From CAZHMN01 sp964533705 (lineage in GTDB: Bacteria > Electryoneota > B3-LCP), in contig CAZHMN010000064.1 of the NCBI GenBank assembly GCA_964533705.1, forward strand, positions 1-17,369: a DNA stretch of 17,369 bases, read 5' to 3'. Positions within the stretch are counted from its first letter, which is position 1, and the number at the start of each line of letters is the position of its first letter. Both the position numbers and the translations under genes were made by a program. Positions 1 through 6,999 of the stretch are shown piece after piece. The notes under the pieces are model-generated. The model was not told where the DNA came from, ran no database searches, and saw only the letters and a list, made by a program, of their open reading frames with translations.

Positions 1-356
1 AATTGATTGGCGATATAATTCACCAAGCGTTCTTTATCCTTCTTCGAATGCGTAAACGCCCCATATCCTTCCTGCTAATATGTGAATTTCGGGAATGCAC
101 CTTTATTCTTGATCCATTTGCCTGATGCCACTTTGATACCTTTGACCAGACCAGCCAGGGAAACCATTGGGTGAAGGTCGCATAAAATATGTAGGTGATC
201 TTCTGTGCCGTTTATCCGGTATAGCACGCATTTCTTGTTTTTAAAAATGCCCCAAATGTACCGATACAGTTCTTCGCGGCGTTGCGAATTTAGCGTTCGT
301 TCTCGATTTTTTGTGGAGAAGACAATATGATAAAAAATTTGTGTGAACGTAGCCAT
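1..356 (-). pseudogene. IS200/Y1-type (HUH) transposase, interrupted by an in-frame TAG and cut by the window edge
   Basis: Recognised as the small single-strand transposase family (Y1, PF01797-like; includes the REP-associated RAYT group). The protein starting at 356 reads MATFTQIFYHIVFSTKNRE, the usual family N-terminus. The HUH metal-binding motif is visible as H-L-H in 'EDHLHIL'. The frame meets TAG at 75-77 where the family usually has Trp ('FTY-W-QEGYGAF'). Beyond it the same frame stays open to base 3 and reads QEGYGAFTHS, ending in 'YIANQ'. That is the Y-x-x-x-Q motif, which in this family carries the catalytic tyrosine. A single G-to-A change (TGG to TAG) therefore separates the HUH half from the tyrosine. 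Nearby genes end in TAG (lgt, DUF4159 gene), so general TAG recoding is unlikely. An alternative ATG at 383 adds nine residues that do not match the family. The remaining C-terminus lies outside the window. Confidence 0.85.
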
Positions 357-408
357 TTCAAAATTCGACCCTTCCAGGGTCATCGGTTGTTTTAACGTTA
401 TCCTTCAT

Positions 409-454
409 CCGCAGGTTGCACCTGCGGCTATTAATGTTTCGCCCCTTCGGGGCG
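409..454. repeat. two adjacent short hairpins (REP-like palindromes)
   Basis: The first palindrome is CCGCAGGT-TGC-ACCTGCGG (409-427, 8-bp stem, 3-nt loop). The second is CGCCCC-TTC-GGGGCG (440-454, 6-bp stem, 3-nt loop). Neither is followed by a T-tract, so they are not ordinary intrinsic terminators. They sit just upstream of the 5' end of the Y1 transposase remnant. RAYT-type transposases are known to act on paired palindromes of this kind, so a REP/BIME origin is plausible but inferred. Confidence 0.5.
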
Positions 455-475
455 TAGATATTCCTCACCATGTAA

Positions 476-512
476 AATCTGCGAAATCCGCGTAATCTGC
501 GTCAATCTGCGA
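476..512. repeat. short tandem repeat, four units of about 9 bp (aatctgcgN)
   Basis: Four consecutive units are visible: AATCTGCGA (476-484), AATCCGCGT (485-493), AATCTGCGTC (494-503) and AATCTGCGA (504-512). One unit has a T-to-C change and one has an extra base. Noncoding, and lies between the transposase remnant and the MITE-like element. Function unknown. Confidence 0.7.
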
Positions 513-585
513 TTCGGGCATTTTTCTAATCCCCCCGCCCTTCGGGTTCCATCCTTACTACGAGATCTATGAAATATTCGGAGAC

Positions 586-686
586 TGTCATTCCGGACGG
601 GCATCAGCCCGATCCGGTCGTGAGACTCTTACGAGAATCCAGGTAAGTAACTGATTTTCTGGATCCCAGCTTTCGCTGGGATGACA
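586..686. repeat. ~101-bp MITE/REP-like element with terminal inverted repeats
   Basis: The ends are TGTCATTCC (586-594) and GGGATGACA (678-686), inverted repeats with one mismatch. Almost the whole interior is self-complementary. Stem one is CCGGA-CGGGC / GCCCG-(A)-TCCGG (593-617, one bulged base). Stem two is the near-palindrome TCGTGAGACTCTTACGA (618-634). GAATCCAG (635-642) pairs with CTGGATC (659-665). The last hairpin is TCCCAGC-TTTC-GCTGGGA (664-681). There is no coding frame. The structure fits a non-autonomous miniature element or an interspersed extragenic palindrome. The last hairpin could also act as a weak 3' end for the lgt operon, but no U-tract follows it. Confidence 0.65.
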
Positions 687-751
687 CAATAATTCTAATC
701 GACAGAATAAATTAAAGATTTCTTACTAAGGGGGTAAAGGGGGATCATTAT

Positions 752-1555
752 CTAAACCGTCCTCTTCTTCCTCAACACCAAAAACAACGCCACCCCGAAC
801 ACGATCAATCCCGCCGATATCGCTTGGCTGACAGTAATGCGCAGCGTTTCGGTGTGGACGATGAACTCTTCCGGTTCGTAGATTCTGACGGTGTCCACCC
901 AGATGCGGAAGACCGAATAACCGACCAGAAACAGCGCGAAGGTGAATCCGTCGAATTTCTTCCAGCGTTCGGCGAAGAGCATCACAGCTAAAAGGATAAG
1001 GTTCCAGGTCGTTGAGAAGAGCTGGGTGGGGAGCACCGGCGTGTCGGGGAAATGACTGCCCGCCGGTGAAGTATCCGGAAATATCACCCCACAGAAGGCA
1101 TCCGTCGGCTGTCCGTAGCAGCAGCCGTTGGCGAAGCAGCCGATGCGGCCCAGAGCAATTCCCAGCGCCAGCGCCGGAGCGATGACGTCGGCCAATTTCC
1201 AGAGGGACAGTTTTTTCCAGCGAATGTAAATGATGGCGGCGACCGTGGCGGTAACCACGCCTCCCAGCAGCACCATCCCGGCGATGCCCACCTTGCCGTT
1301 GGCCTGAATCGGATTGATGACGTCGAACCAGTGCCCCTGGAACTCTGGCAGGTGAGTCAGGACGTAAAGTCCCCGAGCGCCTGCCAGCGAAGCGAAGAGA
1401 ATGACCAGCGCCAGATCCCATATCGTGCTGCTGGCGATGCCCACCTTTTTCCCTCGGTGGATGCTAAAAAAAATCCCCACGGCGAAAGCCAGCATCATCA
1501 TGAAGCCGTAGGTGTACAGCGCGAAAGGTCCGATGCGTACGATTTCAGGAAACAT
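752..1555 (-). CDS. lgt: prolipoprotein diacylglyceryl transferase (Lgt)
   Basis: Moves the diacylglyceryl group from phosphatidylglycerol to the lipobox cysteine of prolipoproteins, the first step of lipoprotein maturation in the inner membrane. The 267-aa product is almost wholly hydrophobic, with about seven membrane segments. It starts 'MFPEIVRIGPFALYTYG', the usual Lgt opening. It carries the family signature as GRIGCFANGCCYGQPTD (about residues 138-154), the Cys-rich version found outside Proteobacteria. Further conserved stretches are 'VLLGGVVTA' and 'HFPDTPVLPTQLF'. It is the last gene of the operon, 14 nt after rsmI. No clear Shine-Dalgarno precedes the ATG, only AT-rich sequence. 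It ends with TAG and a basic tail (LRKKRTV). Confidence 0.95.
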   Translation of the reverse strand: MFPEIVRIGPFALYTYGFMMMLAFAVGIFFSIHRGKKVGIASSTIWDLALVILFASLAGARGLYVLTHLPEFQGHWFDVINPIQANGKVGIAGMVLLGGVVTATVAAIIYIRWKKLSLWKLADVIAPALALGIALGRIGCFANGCCYGQPTDAFCGVIFPDTSPAGSHFPDTPVLPTQLFSTTWNLILLAVMLFAERWKKFDGFTFALFLVGYSVFRIWVDTVRIYEPEEFIVHTETLRITVSQAISAGLIVFGVALFLVLRKKRTV

Positions 1556-1569
1556 CTATCTATATAAAA

Positions 1570-2286
1570 TTATTGATGTTGTTCATATGATTTCTTCTTC
1601 GAATCACCCCCTGCGACGATCAGGGTGTATTCGCCGCGCGGTTTCTTCTCGTCCAGCGCCGCTGACAGTTCTGACAAAGTCCCTCGGCGGTACTCTTCGT
1701 GAATCTTACTGATTTCCCTGCCCCAAGCCGCTCGCCTGTCGCCAAGCACCTGCAATAAGTCCGAAATTGTCCTTCCGATGCGGTGCGGCGACTCGTAGAA
1801 GATCAGCGTCCGGGATTCATCGCGCAGTGCTTCCAACCGCTTCTTGCGGCCCTTTTTGACGGGCAGGAATCCTTCGAAAGCAAAACGATCTGTGGGCAAT
1901 CCCGAACCGACCAAACCCACAATGGCAGCGCAAGCACCGGGCAAAACCTCGATTGGTATGCCCTCTATGATCGCTTCCCTGATCAGATAAAATCCCGGAT
2001 CGCTGATGCCCGGAGTGCCCGCCTCTGTAATCAGCGCCAGGGCCTGGCCATTTTTGAGCCTTTCGATGATGGCCGGTGTGCGCCGGATTTTATTGTGATC
2101 GTGAAAGCTTTCCCGTCGCGTTGAAATGTCGTATTTCTGAAACAGAATGGCGGCGCGTCGCGTATCTTCGCACAATACCAGATCCACCTCTTTCAAGATC
2201 CGCAAAGCCCGCAGGGTGACGTCTTCCAGGTTACCGATAGGGGTAGGTACGAAGTATAATTTCCCGGATTCTGCAGCGGTGTGCAT
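1570..2286 (-). CDS. rsmI: 16S rRNA (cytidine-1402-2'-O)-methyltransferase RsmI
   Basis: SAM-dependent methyltransferase that 2'-O-methylates C1402 in the decoding centre of 16S rRNA; cytoplasmic. The 238-aa protein shows the tetrapyrrole-methylase-type fold with RsmI hallmarks: 'LYFVPTPIGNLEDVTLRAL' near residues 10-27, 'LCEDTRRA', 'ITEAGTPGISDPG' and 'GLPTDRFAFEGFLP'. 'RGEYTLIVAG' sits near the C-terminus. It is shorter than the E. coli enzyme (about 286 aa) because the small C-terminal extension is missing, as in some other phyla. The ATG lies 1 nt after the nadE stop, with AGGA inside the end of nadE, so translational coupling is likely. Confidence 0.95.
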   Translation of the reverse strand: MHTAAESGKLYFVPTPIGNLEDVTLRALRILKEVDLVLCEDTRRAAILFQKYDISTRRESFHDHNKIRRTPAIIERLKNGQALALITEAGTPGISDPGFYLIREAIIEGIPIEVLPGACAAIVGLVGSGLPTDRFAFEGFLPVKKGRKKRLEALRDESRTLIFYESPHRIGRTISDLLQVLGDRRAAWGREISKIHEEYRRGTLSELSAALDEKKPRGEYTLIVAGGDSKKKSYEQHQ

Positions 2287-2287
2287 T

Positions 2288-3082
2288 TCATCCTGTCTCA
2301 GCAGTACGATTGTTTATTTCAGGGATGGGGGGTAGAGCCCGCTTGAATTTCTGGCTGTTGACTCGCGCCGTGATGCGGTCAATGAAATCGGCGGAAAAGC
2401 CTTCTGCGATAAGTTGCTCTCGGGTACAGTTGCCCTCGATCCAGCGAACGAAAAACCGATCCGCTTCTGCGTACGTCAAACCCAATTCATCTTCGTCACT
2501 CTGGCCCACCCAGAGATCGGCGCTGGGGACTTTCTTGCGGATTTTCTCCGGAACGTTCAGGGCTTCCGCCAGCGCTCGGATCTGAGTCTTGTAAAGATCG
2601 CCCAGCGGATCGAAGGCGCAGGCCAGGTCACCGTGAAGGGTGCCGTACCCCAGCAATATCTCGGATTTGTTCGACGTTCCCATCACCAGAGCCTTCTCTT
2701 CTGCTGAAATTTGATAGAGCACGATCATCCTGCAGCGGGCCATGACGTTGCCCAACTGCACCCGGTCCATCTGCGGGAAAGCCCTCTCAAATGCATCAAC
2801 GAAGGGCGTAATGTCAACAAATCTGGTTCGAATGCCTAATTCGGCGGCGACATTCCGAGCATCTTTCAAATTATCGGGATCGCTCAATTTATATGGGAGA
2901 AGCACACCGGTAACGCTGTCTGCGCCGAGGGCTTCAACGGCCAGATAAGCGCAGACCGTTGAATCCAGGCCGCCGGACAAGCCCAGTACCAGCCGCGAGA
3001 AGCCCTGTTTTTTCATGTACTCTCTAATGAAATCAACGAGCAACTTCCTGACTTTTGCGGTATTGATTTCCAGCCGCTTCAA
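2288..3082 (-). CDS. nadE: NH3-dependent NAD+ synthetase (NadE)
   Basis: Catalyses the last step of NAD synthesis, ATP-dependent amidation of nicotinic acid adenine dinucleotide; cytoplasmic. The ATP-pyrophosphatase P-loop is SGGLDS (residues 36-41). Other family marks are 'NVMARCRM', 'LVMGTSNKSEILLGYGTLHGD' and 'DLACAFDPLGDLYKTQ', then 'VPSADLW' and 'SDEDELGLTY'. At 264 aa and without a nitrilase/glutaminase domain, it should use free ammonia. The start codon is TTG (3080-3082), overlapping the previous stop as TTGA. The first ATG downstream (residue 23) would remove a helix that the family normally keeps, so the TTG start is preferred. Its downstream neighbour rsmI begins 1 nt after its stop. 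Confidence 0.95.
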   Translation of the reverse strand: MKRLEINTAKVRKLLVDFIREYMKKQGFSRLVLGLSGGLDSTVCAYLAVEALGADSVTGVLLPYKLSDPDNLKDARNVAAELGIRTRFVDITPFVDAFERAFPQMDRVQLGNVMARCRMIVLYQISAEEKALVMGTSNKSEILLGYGTLHGDLACAFDPLGDLYKTQIRALAEALNVPEKIRKKVPSADLWVGQSDEDELGLTYAEADRFFVRWIEGNCTREQLIAEGFSADFIDRITARVNSQKFKRALPPIPEINNRTAETG

Positions 3083-3735
3083 TCTTCCTCTCCCGGACTG
3101 AAATAAGGGCCCTGTTTAGGAGTCTGAACGTTCAGATGGGCCTGAGCGCTGAAGAAAAGAGTGAGGAGAAACGCTAAATAGTTCTCCGTCAAAGCTGAAT
3201 CCATTTCCCCCGTTAAGCAGTCGGAATAGGCGATATACTCGATGATGCTTAAAGGGAACAACACAACTTCATCCACCCATCTCTCCAGACTTGACGCCGT
3301 CGCTTCACCGAATGGCAGATCCTCTTCGTCAACTCCGCAGACGTTATAGATTTCGTTTAGAAGAATTTCATGTATAGCTGCAGCGGACCCGGCCCAATCA
3401 CACTGCCGCAGGGATAGCAGCGGGGCGGCATATAAATCACGGATTCCATCCCGATTTTCTAAAGGGATGATCGGTAGATCGCTTTCACCGTCTTCAGATT
3501 CAAAAGTTTCATCGAGATTGTCGATGATGTGCTGAAAGTAAGCCGTAATTCCTCTTTCCCCGCCGAATGATGATATTTTTTCGAACGTCTCCCAGTCGCC
3601 CGAACGATGGAAAAGTTCCCAAATGGCGGCCCGATGCGCTACAGAATCCCTCTCGTTGAAGATTCGCTGCAGGATAACTTCCAGGCTCAAGTCATCCTGC
3701 TCGAAAGAATCGCGGTTTTTTTCGTACTCAGCCAT
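3079..3735 (-). CDS. uncharacterised acidic 218-aa protein
   Basis: I do not recognise the family. The product is acidic, predicted soluble and mostly helical, with no signal peptide and no metal or nucleotide motif. Two stretches stand out. One is 'RDSVAHRAAIWELFHRSGDWETFEKI' near residues 30-55, which resembles a helical-repeat unit. The other is a hydrophobic run 'YLAFLLTLFFSAQAHL' near residue 190. The coding call is supported by a good Shine-Dalgarno (GGAG a few nt before the ATG at 3735), a 15-nt gap to the acyltransferase upstream and a 4-nt TTGA overlap with nadE downstream. Co-translation with nadE suggests matched expression but does not define a function. Confidence 0.8.
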   Translation of the reverse strand: MAEYEKNRDSFEQDDLSLEVILQRIFNERDSVAHRAAIWELFHRSGDWETFEKISSFGGERGITAYFQHIIDNLDETFESEDGESDLPIIPLENRDGIRDLYAAPLLSLRQCDWAGSAAAIHEILLNEIYNVCGVDEEDLPFGEATASSLERWVDEVVLFPLSIIEYIAYSDCLTGEMDSALTENYLAFLLTLFFSAQAHLNVQTPKQGPYFSPGEED

Positions 3736-3750
3736 GGGTTACTCCAGGCT

Positions 3751-4572
3751 TTATTTTTGATTTCTTATGCCACCAGAGCAGTTTTGCGCAGCGTGCGTGG
3801 GTGGAGGTTCCACTTGCCCAAATTCCGAAGTTTCGGTCCCTATCAGATTTGATATGGATTTCTTTTCCTCCATGATATTGTGAAGATCCTTAATGGCATC
3901 AATGATCCGGTCTGAAATGCCTTGCCAGGTTTTCGGCGTGTTGGGAAGCTTCATAAATTCATCGAATGCCAGAGCCTTTCCGATCTGGATCTTGACTCGA
4001 TGGCCGAATCGGGGGATTTTGTGGCCGATGGGGAGTACTTTTTCCAGGCCGGTGTGGTAACAGGGTATCACCTTTGCTCCGGTTTCCCGTACGATTCTCC
4101 CCACGCCAATTTTTCCTTTGCCGATCTCACCGGTCCGAGTGCGGGTTCCTTCCGGGTAGATACACACCGAGTTTTTTCCTTTTAGTAGCCGGATAACGCG
4201 TTCCATTCCGGGTTGGAAGACTCCTTTGCCGCGAGTGAAGGGGATGCATTTCGAAGCCCACATCAGAAACGAGAAAAAAGGGCCTTTGAAGAAGTTCTTC
4301 TTTTCCGGAGTGTGGTAGGGGATAAAGCGCCAATCCCACAGCGCTCTGGGCATGAAGACCACCGTTCCGACGAAGGCATCGTCCAACATGGTTACGTGAT
4401 TGGAGACGAACAGAAAGGGCAATTCAGCTCGTTGCAAATAGCCCTTGCCGTGCACCTCGGTCCGGTTCAGCACCTTCATAATGAACAAGAAGATCGGCAC
4501 CATCCCGCACATTATGACCACGTAGGTGAGCAGGCTATAGGGTATTTCGAAAAATCGCCGCAGTAGACTCAT
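3751..4572 (-). CDS. PlsC/tafazzin-like lysophospholipid acyltransferase
   Basis: Likely transfers a fatty acyl chain to a lysophospholipid or 1-acylglycerol-3-phosphate at the inner membrane. The 273-aa protein begins with a hydrophobic anchor (residues 11-35). The catalytic H-x4-D motif is in 'SNHVTMLDD' (H59, D64). The substrate-phosphate motif is 'YPEGTRTRTG' (from residue 139). The 'NHxxxxDD' form resembles tafazzin-type members of the LPLAT superfamily more than classical PlsC, so the exact acceptor is uncertain. The last 40 residues or so ('PPPTHAAQNCSGG') look unstructured. It is the first gene of its operon. Its 5' leader is AT-rich and it has no strong Shine-Dalgarno. Confidence 0.87.
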   Translation of the reverse strand: MSLLRRFFEIPYSLLTYVVIMCGMVPIFLFIMKVLNRTEVHGKGYLQRAELPFLFVSNHVTMLDDAFVGTVVFMPRALWDWRFIPYHTPEKKNFFKGPFFSFLMWASKCIPFTRGKGVFQPGMERVIRLLKGKNSVCIYPEGTRTRTGEIGKGKIGVGRIVRETGAKVIPCYHTGLEKVLPIGHKIPRFGHRVKIQIGKALAFDEFMKLPNTPKTWQGISDRIIDAIKDLHNIMEEKKSISNLIGTETSEFGQVEPPPTHAAQNCSGGIRNQK

Positions 4573-4637
4573 TTTATACTATCTCTAACCTGTGCTCGAA
4601 CATCATCTATATAAGATAATATTTTACACAGTAAAAA
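4573..4637 (-). promoter_or_regulatory. AT-rich gap with candidate promoter or operator for the acyltransferase operon
   Basis: This 65-nt space separates the end of the SpoIID-type gene from the acyltransferase start. Read on the minus strand it holds a dyad TTTTAC-TGT-GTAAAA (4622-4636) directly after the SpoIID stop, followed by TATA-rich sequence (TATTATCTTATATAG). The dyad is AT-rich with no T-tract suited to a terminator, so an operator or promoter overlap is more likely. No consensus -35/-10 pair stands out. Confidence 0.35.
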
Positions 4638-6155
4638 TCAATAAATCTTTTGGATGCTCGTGCTGGGGTAATAGTGACTTAGAATGTCATCGTAGCCGTA
4701 ACCATGTAGAGCCAGTCCGGCGGCACCTATCTGGCACATCCCTGAACCGTGCCCCCAGCCCATTCCGTGAAAGATGAAGTTTGCATCGTTGTCCTTTTCA
4801 ATCCAGAAGGCTGAACTGGGCAGATGGTAGCGGCTCAGTACCCGCCGGATTTCCAGTTCGGGTGAGAGGGAAAGTCTCCCCTGATTGCCCACAATTTCGA
4901 CCTCGATCAACCTGCCGGATGGCCCTCGCCTCCTGGGTATTATCTCGAGAATCCGCCCCAGGTCGCTCTGGGATTTACTGCGGATAATTTGGGAAATCTC
5001 CGTATTACTCACTTTGTTTTCCCAGCGGTACAAACCAGCCAGTTCCGCCAATTCATCCTTAAACTCCGCATATCCTGGAGAGCAACAGGCGTCCGTACTC
5101 TCCGAGCTCTGTTGAAATTCCCTGAACGTCTCTTCCCGGGACAGGTCAATAGGATCGGAGTCCGGTAGATCGCGGTAATGGCCTAAATAAGGCTCATCCA
5201 TGAACGGCCAGAGGTTGACTGCGGGTTCGGTCACCCCACCACAGGATTTGGCATAGCGAGCATCGCAGATTCTTCCATTAAACATGAGAACCTGTCCGGC
5301 CGTCTGCTCCGCAGCGAACCAGGATGATTCCTCAACGCGCGTTAATCCGTAGTAACATTGGCAATGATCCCCACCGCAGACCGTATAGGGTTCTCCGGGA
5401 TGATGACTGCCCCAGTTGGCCAGCAGCCACGATCTGGCCGCGACGACCTGTGCCTTTAAGAATTCAATCGGCGATCGGGCGGGCATTTCGGAGGAGTTAG
5501 CGGAAATGAGATAGTCTTCTACATCCAGTTCCACACCGGCGCTCAGGCTTCCATCTGAACTTATGGCAACCCAGATAGGTGAAGGGAGGTTCAGGTTTTC
5601 GTCGTGTTGCCAGTGAAAGCCCTTTCCCACGGTTACCTGACTTAGTTCGATTGGCTTTCTGGATAAAAGCAGAACGATTTGGCTGTAAGTCTCCTTCTGC
5701 CCTTCAGAATCCTCGATATGGAGGAATCCGGCGGGGACTTCAGCCGGTATTTCCACATCCACGATGGACAGTGGGGAAAGAATGCCATCAAAAATTGCAC
5801 GTGCGCTGTTTTTATCGGGGAAATCATCAAAGGGTCCCACCAACAGCCGGTATTGCCGAGGTTGCCACTGGCCTTCAATCGGTGTCAATCCCACCGGCCA
5901 GACCTGCATCTGCATACCCCTGGAGGATACTTTGTCGCTGAAACTTTCTGCTGCAGCGACGTCAGTGGTATTCCCGCACCAGAGCCATTTTTCTCTCTCA
6001 ATCAGCGATGAACCGCCTATTCTGACCGTGATCACGCGTCCGGAAAAGGTCTTTTTTGCCCCATCAACCGATTTTGCGATTATGGGGGATGGTGAATGTA
6101 ACCGAATAGCGGTCTGACCGGTCGTAACCGCGACTTTAATCTGGGGCGGTTTCAT
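4638..6155 (-). CDS. SpoIID/LytB-domain protein, probable peptidoglycan lytic enzyme
   Basis: The 505-aa product carries a SpoIID/LytB domain. Bacillus and Clostridioides SpoIID are lytic transglycosylases acting on stem-peptide-free glycan; LytB-type proteins enhance amidases. The core is visible as 'VEDYLISANSSEMPA' with the expected catalytic glutamate at E223, then 'FLKAQVVAARSWLLAN'. A candidate metal cluster follows: H252, C260, H264, C265 (spacing close to, but not identical with, the zinc site I recall for C. difficile SpoIID). The C-terminal signature is 'GWGHGSGMCQIGAAGLA'. Residues about 55-125, around 'YRLLVGPFDDFPDKNSA', resemble a SPOR-like glycan-binding module. No signal peptide is seen at the chosen ATG, which is odd for a wall enzyme. 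The gene start overlaps the CPBP gene by 20 nt, suggesting coupled translation. Confidence 0.88.
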   Translation of the reverse strand: MKPPQIKVAVTTGQTAIRLHSPSPIIAKSVDGAKKTFSGRVITVRIGGSSLIEREKWLWCGNTTDVAAAESFSDKVSSRGMQMQVWPVGLTPIEGQWQPRQYRLLVGPFDDFPDKNSARAIFDGILSPLSIVDVEIPAEVPAGFLHIEDSEGQKETYSQIVLLLSRKPIELSQVTVGKGFHWQHDENLNLPSPIWVAISSDGSLSAGVELDVEDYLISANSSEMPARSPIEFLKAQVVAARSWLLANWGSHHPGEPYTVCGGDHCQCYYGLTRVEESSWFAAEQTAGQVLMFNGRICDARYAKSCGGVTEPAVNLWPFMDEPYLGHYRDLPDSDPIDLSREETFREFQQSSESTDACCSPGYAEFKDELAELAGLYRWENKVSNTEISQIIRSKSQSDLGRILEIIPRRRGPSGRLIEVEIVGNQGRLSLSPELEIRRVLSRYHLPSSAFWIEKDNDANFIFHGMGWGHGSGMCQIGAAGLALHGYGYDDILSHYYPSTSIQKIY

Positions 6156-6993
6156 TAGCGACGGTTTCTTTTGGAAATGTTATCTCTGTCGTGCGTAGAA
6201 ATAGTCTGATGCCAATGAACAGGAGAGCCGCGGAGGCAATTAATACGGTCGGGGCGACATGTTTTCCGGAATTATACCAGGCCCATTCCTCGCCTTCAAT
6301 TGTTCCACCGCTCAGCAGCGCAAGGGCATTGTTCAGTCCGTGCACGCAAATGGAGGGGATGGCGCTGTTTGATCTCCAGGAGATAAATCCCAGGAAAACG
6401 CCCAACAGGAGAATCTGAACCATCCACCAGGGATTGAAATGAGCCAGCGCGAACAGAAGGGCGCTGAACAGCACCGCTCGGGTGATCCCCCCGTAGGCTT
6501 CCATTGAAACCTGAATGAAACCCCGAAAGAGCGATTCCTCACAGATGGCCGCCATAATAACGGTTCCGGTAAAAAGGATGACATAGTCGGAAAAAGTCTC
6601 GGGTTTCAGATAATCCTTGAGCAATTCCTGCAACTCCGCCGGCATGGGAAAAAATATGTTGATCAGCCGATCCGCCTCATCGAGTAATACGATCAGCGCC
6701 AGGCCGATCAAAAGCGCCGTAAAAATCTGTGGAAAGGTTACGGTATTCCAGCGCATGCACCGCTTAATGTTGTACCTTTTAAGGTGGAGATAGATCAGCG
6801 GTGGAATTAAAAAAAGCCCTTCCAGAAGGAAAACGCCTCCTTTACCCAGTGTAGCCAGAGCTGTTCCAATGATCAAAGCTGAGACCAGCGCGGCGACCAG
6901 CACCATGAAGGCTTCATTGGGAGGAGGATAATACGGACGTTTTCGGCCTTCCCCATTCTGCGGCGAGTTGGAGAAATTGTTATTCTCACTCAT
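6136..6993 (-). CDS. CPBP family intramembrane metalloprotease
   Basis: A 285-aa multi-pass membrane protein of the CAAX protease/bacteriocin-processing (Abi, PF02517) family. The motifs are in order: EExxxR (E152, E153, R157 in 'CEESLFRGF'), FxxxH (F181, H185 in 'FALAHF') and HxxxN (H218, N222 in 'HGLNN'). All predicted glutamyl-base and metal-binding residues are present, so it should be catalytically active. The first 28 residues are polar and rich in Asn and Pro, on the likely cytoplasmic side. The substrate is unknown. It lies 6 nt after the FmdB gene and overlaps the SpoIID-type gene, so it may process or regulate an envelope protein of the same operon; that link is inference. Confidence 0.92.
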   Translation of the reverse strand: MSENNNFSNSPQNGEGRKRPYYPPPNEAFMVLVAALVSALIIGTALATLGKGGVFLLEGLFLIPPLIYLHLKRYNIKRCMRWNTVTFPQIFTALLIGLALIVLLDEADRLINIFFPMPAELQELLKDYLKPETFSDYVILFTGTVIMAAICEESLFRGFIQVSMEAYGGITRAVLFSALLFALAHFNPWWMVQILLLGVFLGFISWRSNSAIPSICVHGLNNALALLSGGTIEGEEWAWYNSGKHVAPTVLIASAALLFIGIRLFLRTTEITFPKETVANETAPD

Positions 6994-6999
6994 TAGGAA

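Noticed and set aside
75..77. TAG recoded as an amino acid throughout the genome
   Set aside because: The lgt and DUF4159 genes end properly at TAG with family-typical lengths, so TAG is read as stop here.
476..512. CRISPR array
   Set aside because: The units are only about 9 bp and directly abutting, with no spacers.
664..681. Hairpin as intrinsic terminator of the lgt operon
   Set aside because: The stem is good, but no T-tract follows on the minus strand; it is better explained as the end of the MITE-like element.
726..1421. 231-aa minus-strand frame over lgt
   Set aside because: It lies inside the clearly identified lgt gene in another frame; its Arg/Gly-rich translation resembles no protein family.
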